Below, piece after piece: positions 6,434 through 10,161 of a DNA stretch of 10,161 bases (the stretch's first letter is position 1; each line of letters begins with the position of its first letter). A program made the position numbers and the translations under genes. Where the stretch lies: contig JAUXBW010000053.1 in assembly GCA_030619185.1 (NCBI GenBank), forward strand, positions 1-10,161, in the 5' to 3' direction. The notes under the pieces are model-generated. The model saw only the letters and a program-made list of their open reading frames with translations, made no database searches and had not been told where the DNA came from. This DNA comes from Methyloprofundus sp. (lineage in GTDB: Bacteria > Pseudomonadota > Gammaproteobacteria > Methylococcales > Methylomonadaceae).

Positions 6434-7816
6434 TTAATTTACACCACCCGCCGCCAGGTGTTTCGGCTCCAGGATTTTTTCCAGTTCTGCGCGTGGAATA
6501 TCGGTCATTTCTTCAGCAACATCAATAATCGCGCGTCCTTGTTTATAGGCTGATTTAGCCACTTCAGCGGCTTTCGCATAACCAATGACTGGATTTAATG
6601 CAGTCACCAGTATCGGGTTTCTGGTCAGTGCTTGTTGTAAATTATCTTCACGCACCGTGAAATCAGCGATTGCCTTATCTGCTAGCGCGATGCTCACCTG
6701 ACCGATAATTTCTATACTCTGTAAAATGTTATAGGCAATGACCGGTAGCATCACATTGAGCTGAAAAGTGCCTGCCTGTCCTGCAACAGTAATTGTGGCA
6801 TCATTACCCATCACTTGTGCAGCAACCATGGCCGTTGCTTCAGGAATAACCGGGTTCACTTTACCAGGCATAATACTGCTACCTGGTTGCAAAGCGGTTA
6901 ATTCGATTTCCCCTAAACCAGCCAAAGGGCCGCTATTCATCCAGCGTAAATCATTAGCAATTTTCATTAAACTGACAGCAATCGTCTTTAATTGTCCAGA
7001 TAATTCAACAATGGCATCCTGACAGCTTAAACTTTCAAAAAATGAATCATTCGGGCTAAATTCAATGCCTGTCGTAGCACTTATTGTATCAGCAAACTTT
7101 TGTGCAAATTCAGGATGTGCATTAATTCCTGTGCCAACAGCTGTCCCACCTTGTGCTAGTTTATGTACTCTAGGTAAAGTGCTATTAATCCGTGCCATAC
7201 CATTACGAATCTGCAATGCCCAGGCACCTAGTTCCTGTTCCAGCGTCATCGGCATGGCATCCATTAAATGTGTACGTCCGGTTTTAGTATAATCTTTACA
7301 TGCGTTAGCTTTGGTTTCGATGGTTTTAGCCAAATGCTCTAAAGCCGGCAGTAATTGGTCCTGGCATTCTATTGCCGCGCTGATATGGATAGCAGTAGGA
7401 ATCACATCATTACTGCTTTGTCCCATATTAACATGATCATTTGCACCCACAGCTTCAGGGCTAATTTCTGAGGCAAGATGTGCTAACACTTCATTTACAT
7501 TCATATTAGTACTGGTACCCGAACCTGTCTGAAAAATATCGATAGGAAATTGCTCCTTATACCCTCCTTGAATAAGCTGCTCAGCGACCTGAATAATAGC
7601 CTCTCCTCGTGCAGCATCTAACAGCCCAAGCTGGCAATTAACTTTAGCAGCCGTCTGTTTAATCAAGGCCACCGTCTTAATAAAAGCAGGGGGCAGTACT
7701 AAGCCGCTAATAGGAAAGTTATTAATAGCACGCTGAGTTTGCGCACCATACAAGGCATCAGCAGGTACTTGTAATTCGCCCATGCTGTCTTTTTCTATTC
7801 TGTAATCAGTCTTCAT
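6434..7816 (-). CDS. fumC: class II fumarate hydratase
   Basis: The 460-residue product interconverts fumarate and L-malate in the TCA cycle as an iron-independent cytoplasmic homotetramer. It carries the aspartase/fumarase superfamily motifs in order: TGSGTSTNMNVNEV (97-110), VNMGQSSNDVIPTA (129-142), TGRTHLMDAMPMT (179-191) with the catalytic histidine equivalent H183, and the signature loop PGSSIMPGKVNP (311-322) with the catalytic serine. The N-terminus (DSMGELQVPADALYGAQTQRAINNFPISG) reads as fumarase and not aspartase, although the two families are close. Length is normal. The ribosome binding site is weak (GAAGA). It is preceded by a spacer with a half-REP and followed by the 58-bp MITE, and seems to be transcribed alone. 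Confidence 0.96.
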   Translation of the reverse strand: MKTDYRIEKDSMGELQVPADALYGAQTQRAINNFPISGLVLPPAFIKTVALIKQTAAKVNCQLGLLDAARGEAIIQVAEQLIQGGYKEQFPIDIFQTGSGTSTNMNVNEVLAHLASEISPEAVGANDHVNMGQSSNDVIPTAIHISAAIECQDQLLPALEHLAKTIETKANACKDYTKTGRTHLMDAMPMTLEQELGAWALQIRNGMARINSTLPRVHKLAQGGTAVGTGINAHPEFAQKFADTISATTGIEFSPNDSFFESLSCQDAIVELSGQLKTIAVSLMKIANDLRWMNSGPLAGLGEIELTALQPGSSIMPGKVNPVIPEATAMVAAQVMGNDATITVAGQAGTFQLNVMLPVIAYNILQSIEIIGQVSIALADKAIADFTVREDNLQQALTRNPILVTALNPVIGYAKAAEVAKSAYKQGRAIIDVAEEMTDIPRAELEKILEPKHLAAGGVN

Positions 7817-7832
7817 GTCTTCAACGTATATA

Positions 7833-7850
7833 GAGCGGACTTTAGTCCAC
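7833..7850. repeat. short CTTTAG hairpin, possible REP half-copy
   Basis: GAGCGGACTTTAGTCCAC contains a perfect 4-bp stem (GGAC-TTTA-GTCC) and resembles the GCGG(A/T)CTTTAGTC core of the palindromes at 5541 and 6243. It lies just upstream of fumC. It is too short to be sure that it belongs to the family. Confidence 0.4.
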
Positions 7851-7974
7851 TATTCAGAGGATGGATGCGTGGCAACTTAGATGGCACTATGTTGCTTTGT
7901 TGGATAGATAATTTCATCAGCTGTTGATTTCAAGCATAAATTACAGCTATCTAGGAATGGGGGTTAAAGGTTGC

Positions 7975-8496
7975 TCAATCAAGAATTTTCTTAAACATTT
8001 CAGTAATCGTGTAATCAATGCGCTTATGTACCATTTCTGGGGTAGCATCTTGCTGTATTTCAGCTTCGGCCTTACTGATCCAGATAATATCTCTTGTAGC
8101 AGTGTCAATTAACACGACAGTCAAAGTGGCATCTGGCACATTTTTTAAAACATCAAGCCTGGAATTAGGGTCGATTGCTAACTTGAGTGACTCCATATTA
8201 GCACCAAGCTGGAAAGCAACCGCTATATCAGGATCAGTAGTGCTATAGTGTAAGCCATATTCACGTAATTCACGGTCAATGAAAAATTTAATTTCTCCTG
8301 CTATATCCAGCCCCCGAGCTTGCCATTTACCACGGGGATCGTGCAAAGAAGTAACAATCTCCAGCCATGAGTAACTTTTGTATTGACTCAAGTTGGCATT
8401 AGAACCCACTTCAGTTCTGACACGAATATCTGCCGTATGAGAGCTGCATCCGGCAAGCAAAAATAACAGCGTAACGGCAAAGAGTAGTGGTTTCAT
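7975..8496 (-). CDS. DUF4136-type outer-membrane lipoprotein
   Basis: The 173-residue product begins MKPLLFAVTLLFLLAGCSS, a classical lipoprotein signal peptide with lipobox LAGC and acylated cysteine C17. Serine at +2 predicts sorting to the outer membrane by the Lol pathway. The mature part, with NLSQYKSYSWLE after the signal and DIAVAFQLGANMES in the middle, followed by VLIDTATRDIIWISKAEAEI, matches my memory of DUF4136 proteins. In these, a conserved F/Y-x-x-Y-x-T/S-Y-x-W segment follows the signal and a D-x-x-T-x-x-x-I/V-W block lies near the C-terminus. Their function is not established. It starts 37 bp downstream of hldD on the same strand, so co-transcription of the two envelope genes is likely. 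Confidence 0.8.
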   Translation of the reverse strand: MKPLLFAVTLLFLLAGCSSHTADIRVRTEVGSNANLSQYKSYSWLEIVTSLHDPRGKWQARGLDIAGEIKFFIDRELREYGLHYSTTDPDIAVAFQLGANMESLKLAIDPNSRLDVLKNVPDATLTVVLIDTATRDIIWISKAEAEIQQDATPEMVHKRIDYTITEMFKKILD

Positions 8497-8533
8497 AGTG
8501 ACTTGTTTTTTTGATTTATAAGGAACGAGATAT

Positions 8534-9478
8534 TTAGGTGCTTAGCCACGCTAAATACGCAGCGACCCCTTCCTGTACTGTCTTGAAAGGCGCATCATAA
8601 CCCTCCAAACGTAGTTTACTCATATCCGCCTGAGTGTAGCTCTGGTAACTGCCTTTTAGATGGTCGGGAAAAGGAATGTACTCAATCTGACCTTTCTGGT
8701 GAAAGTCAATGACAGCCTCAGCGACATCTTTAAAAGATTGAGCTTTACCGGTGCCGACATTAAAAATGCCATGCACTTCAGGGTGTGCAAATAACCAGAG
8801 ATTGACCGCAACAATGTCATCGACGTAGATAAAATCTCGTAGCTGTTCGCCATTTTCATAACCATCGCAGCCTTCAAATAGTTTGGGGTTCTCACCCTTT
8901 AGAAGTTGATTGTGTAAATGAAAAGCAACGCTCGCCATACTGCCTTTATGTTGTTCTCTAGGGCCGTAGACATTAAAATAGCGCAAACCTACCACCTGGC
9001 TTTTATTATCCAGGTTCAGGCTGCGAATATATTGATCGAACTGCCATTTTGAATAGCCATAGACATTTAACGGCCCCTCAAACTCACGGCTTTCGGTAAA
9101 CTGCTTGGTATCCCCATAAGTTGCGGCAGAGGAGGCATAAATAAATGCAATAGAGTGGTCCAGGCAATAATGTAAAAGAGTTTTGGAAAACGCATAATTA
9201 TTTTGCATCATATATTTTCCATCCCACTCTGTGGTTGAAGAGCAGGCACCTTCATGAAAAATAACGTCTATCTTATTGGGTAAGCCGGTATTTGTTTGCA
9301 CCCTGTTGAGGAAATCATCTTTATCCCAGTAGTCGGCAATATTACAATCAACAATATTACGGAACTTGGTACCATCGCTTAAATTATCGACAATAATAAT
9401 ATCAGTACGCCCTTGTTGATTGAGGGTTTTAACAATATTGCTGCCGATAAATCCAGCACCGCCTGTGACAATAATCAT
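8534..9478 (-). CDS. hldD: ADP-L-glycero-D-manno-heptose 6-epimerase
   Basis: The 314-residue product (also called RfaD) epimerises ADP-D-glycero-D-manno-heptose to the L-glycero form, the precursor of inner-core heptose in lipopolysaccharide. It is a cytoplasmic short-chain dehydrogenase/reductase with NADP bound at [10 protein letters not shown] (5-14). Key residues fall at the same numbers as in the E. coli enzyme: S116 in [11 protein letters not shown]140 and K144 of the YxxxK pair (VYGYSK), and K178 in [23 protein letters not shown] and [11 protein letters not shown] are further family hallmarks. The start has AAGG about 9 nt upstream. It leads the minus-strand run in this window, with the lipoprotein gene directly behind it. 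No promoter could be picked with confidence. Confidence 0.97.
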   Translation of the reverse strand: MIIVTGGAGFIGSNIVKTLNQQGRTDIIIVDNLSDGTKFRNIVDCNIADYWDKDDFLNRVQTNTGLPNKIDVIFHEGACSSTTEWDGKYMMQNNYAFSKTLLHYCLDHSIAFIYASSAATYGDTKQFTESREFEGPLNVYGYSKWQFDQYIRSLNLDNKSQVVGLRYFNVYGPREQHKGSMASVAFHLHNQLLKGENPKLFEGCDGYENGEQLRDFIYVDDIVAVNLWLFAHPEVHGIFNVGTGKAQSFKDVAEAVIDFHQKGQIEYIPFPDHLKGSYQSYTQADMSKLRLEGYDAPFKTVQEGVAAYLAWLST

Positions 9479-9650
9479 AGCTATTAGCCTTGGTGTGTTT
9501 GTTGTAAAAAAATATGAGAGTAGCGTGTTCGATTAGCTTATTTAGCGGAGCATAGAAAATGACATCTTAAGGCAGGCAGTGAAACCCAACATTTGTAAAA
9601 CATAGTGATTTGTTGGTTTATAGTGGGCACCATGTTCTACCAGCGGCTAA

Positions 9651-9700
9651 GGGAGATGGAAAAAAATAATCATCCAGTCTCACTTGCCTTTTTATCCCTG
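9651..9700 (+). repeat. solitary left part of the GGGAG MITE family
   Basis: GGGAGATGGAAAAAAATAAT at 9651, followed by CATCCAGTCTCACTTGCCTT, aligns with the first 50 bases of the complete element at 3160 (CATCCAATCTTGTTGGCCTT there), so more than the terminus is retained. TAA (9648-9650) precedes it, as at the 6364 copy. No right terminus is found before the recombinase remnant; instead a series of hairpins begins near 9728. The copy is therefore truncated or interrupted. Confidence 0.7.
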
Positions 9701-9727
9701 TTTAAATCTTCTCAATCGTTGGACGAA

Positions 9728-9802
9728 GCCGCTATGCGGCAGAAAAACCCATTTACGGGTACACTCCAATATGTACTCACTGTCGAGTACGATAATTGGA
9801 GT
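9728..9802. repeat. three successive hairpins upstream of the recombinase remnant
   Basis: In order there are GCCGC-TAT-GCGGC (9728-9740), ACCC-ATTTAC-GGGT (9747-9760) and a 40-nt inverted repeat (9763-9802) with arms ACTCCAATATGTACTC and GAGTACGATAATTGGAGT. The last abuts the start region of the recombinase remnant, whose ribosome binding site GGAG lies in its right arm. Such structure could be an operator or translational regulator. It could also be a terminal subsequence of an IS91-type element, which use hairpins and not terminal inverted repeats. The sequence alone does not decide. Confidence 0.5.
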
Positions 9803-9807
9803 TTACC

Positions 9808-9993
9808 ATGAATACTACAGAACAAGCGCATTTTGATGAACTATACAACCGTCACCTTCGTGCTTTAAAATTACGGGGCATGAGTGATGCAACTATTGAT
9901 AGCTATGCACGCGCTGTCCGCAGAATCGCTGAGCACTTTGATTGCTCGCCCGAAAGGCTTAGGGAGACAGAAAAAAATAATCATTCAAAGTGA
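9808..9993 (+). pseudogene. N-terminal fragment of an IS91-associated tyrosine recombinase
   Basis: From the ATG at 9808 there are 51 recombinase residues, including YNRHLRALKLRGMSDATI and DSYARAVRRIAEHFDCSPER. This is the SAM-like DNA-binding (core-binding) domain of tyrosine integrases that travel with IS91-like transposases. At 9961/9962 the sequence switches to a MITE-type left end, which adds RETEKNNHSK and a stop, so about 60 residues remain out of roughly 300 for an intact enzyme. The catalytic domain is absent. ATG 9808 is preferred to the TTG at 9796 because GGAG (9798-9801) sits 6 nt upstream. It complements in kind the central recombinase fragment at 76-213, on the opposite strand. 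Confidence 0.7.
9962..9985 (+). repeat. GGGAG-family left end interrupting the recombinase remnant
   Basis: GGGAGACAGAAAAAAATAAT plus CATT matches the left terminus at 9651 with three differences over 24 bases. It is preceded by TTA (9959-9961), the same flank as at 1018 and 3157. Similarity ends after about 9985. The right terminus is not within the window, so either a longer element extends rightwards or this copy is also truncated. Confidence 0.65.
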
Positions 9994-10161
9994 GTAAGCT
10001 TGTGTCTCAATAATTTATAATAATGAGTTCTGAATTTATTCTCACACTAGGCAGATTAGCTTGTTGGTATTAACAGATAGTATTATAGGCTGGCTTATAA
10101 ATACAGCCAATCGTTTAAAAGGCTCGGTATGTCGTATATTCATGGCTGAAACAGTGGAGCA
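9994..10161. other. AT-rich terminal spacer without a recognised gene
   Basis: No convincing coding region is visible. A weak hairpin (GGCTG...CAGCC, 10088-10108) is present. An ATG at 10142 opens a frame that reads MAETVE up to the window end, without a ribosome binding site, so it cannot be called a gene. If the end at 9962 belongs to a full-length transposable element, this would be its interior. Confidence 0.3.

Noticed and set aside
9605..9811. 68-codon plus-strand ORF spanning the repeat end and hairpins
   Set aside because: It runs through the MITE terminus and the structured region, has no ribosome binding site, and its similarity to the other remnant (RLREMEKNN) comes only from translating the repeat.
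1018..9985. CRISPR array, because of the recurring 20-25 base repeat
   Set aside because: Copies are kilobases apart, have paired inverted ends and TWA flanks, and no regular spacers; this is a transposable-element pattern.
10142..10161. Start of a gene at the right edge (MAETVE)
   Set aside because: Only six codons are visible and there is no ribosome binding site.

Overview
The window looks like chromosomal DNA of a gammaproteobacterium. The evidence is a trpE-trpG-trpD-trpC block, a class II fumarase, an HldD heptose epimerase (so an LPS-bearing envelope), moderate GC, and many palindromic intergenic repeats. The overall flavour resembles Methylococcales methanotrophs, but that placement is an impression and not shown by any marker gene.

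Layout. Positions 1-213 hold minus-strand debris of an IS91/IS801-type transposon: a piece of its tyrosine recombinase joined to a piece of its transposase. A gene-poor stretch follows, then a promoter and a plus-strand gene for a small membrane-anchored protein of unknown function (563-1021). All confident genes from 1102 to 9478 lie on the minus strand. In transcription order they are hldD, a DUF4136-type lipoprotein gene, fumC, a histidine phosphatase gene, then trpE, trpG, trpD and trpC. The right edge (9651-9993) holds a second piece of an IS91-associated recombinase, its N-terminus, cut off by a repeat end.

The four trp genes supply the early tryptophan steps. TrpE/TrpG make anthranilate from chorismate and glutamine, TrpD adds the phosphoribosyl group, and TrpC closes the indole ring. 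trpE and trpG overlap by 4 bp and are surely coupled. trpG-trpD and trpD-trpC are instead separated by repeat DNA. hldD makes the heptose precursor for LPS core, fumC belongs to the TCA cycle, and the lipoprotein is an envelope protein.

The most interesting content is in the spacers. One dispersed element family has ends beginning GGGAGMTGGAAATAAATAATC. It occurs as a full 159-bp hairpin-like MITE between trpG and trpD, a 58-bp internally deleted copy beside fumC, and three solitary left ends (1021, 9651, 9962). Both complete copies are flanked by a 3-bp TWA direct repeat. A second, independent family of REP-like palindromes with a CTTTAG core occupies at least three spacers (1951, 5541, 6243), with weaker relatives at 3099 and 7833. 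No CRISPR array, tRNA or rRNA gene, or intact transposase was seen.
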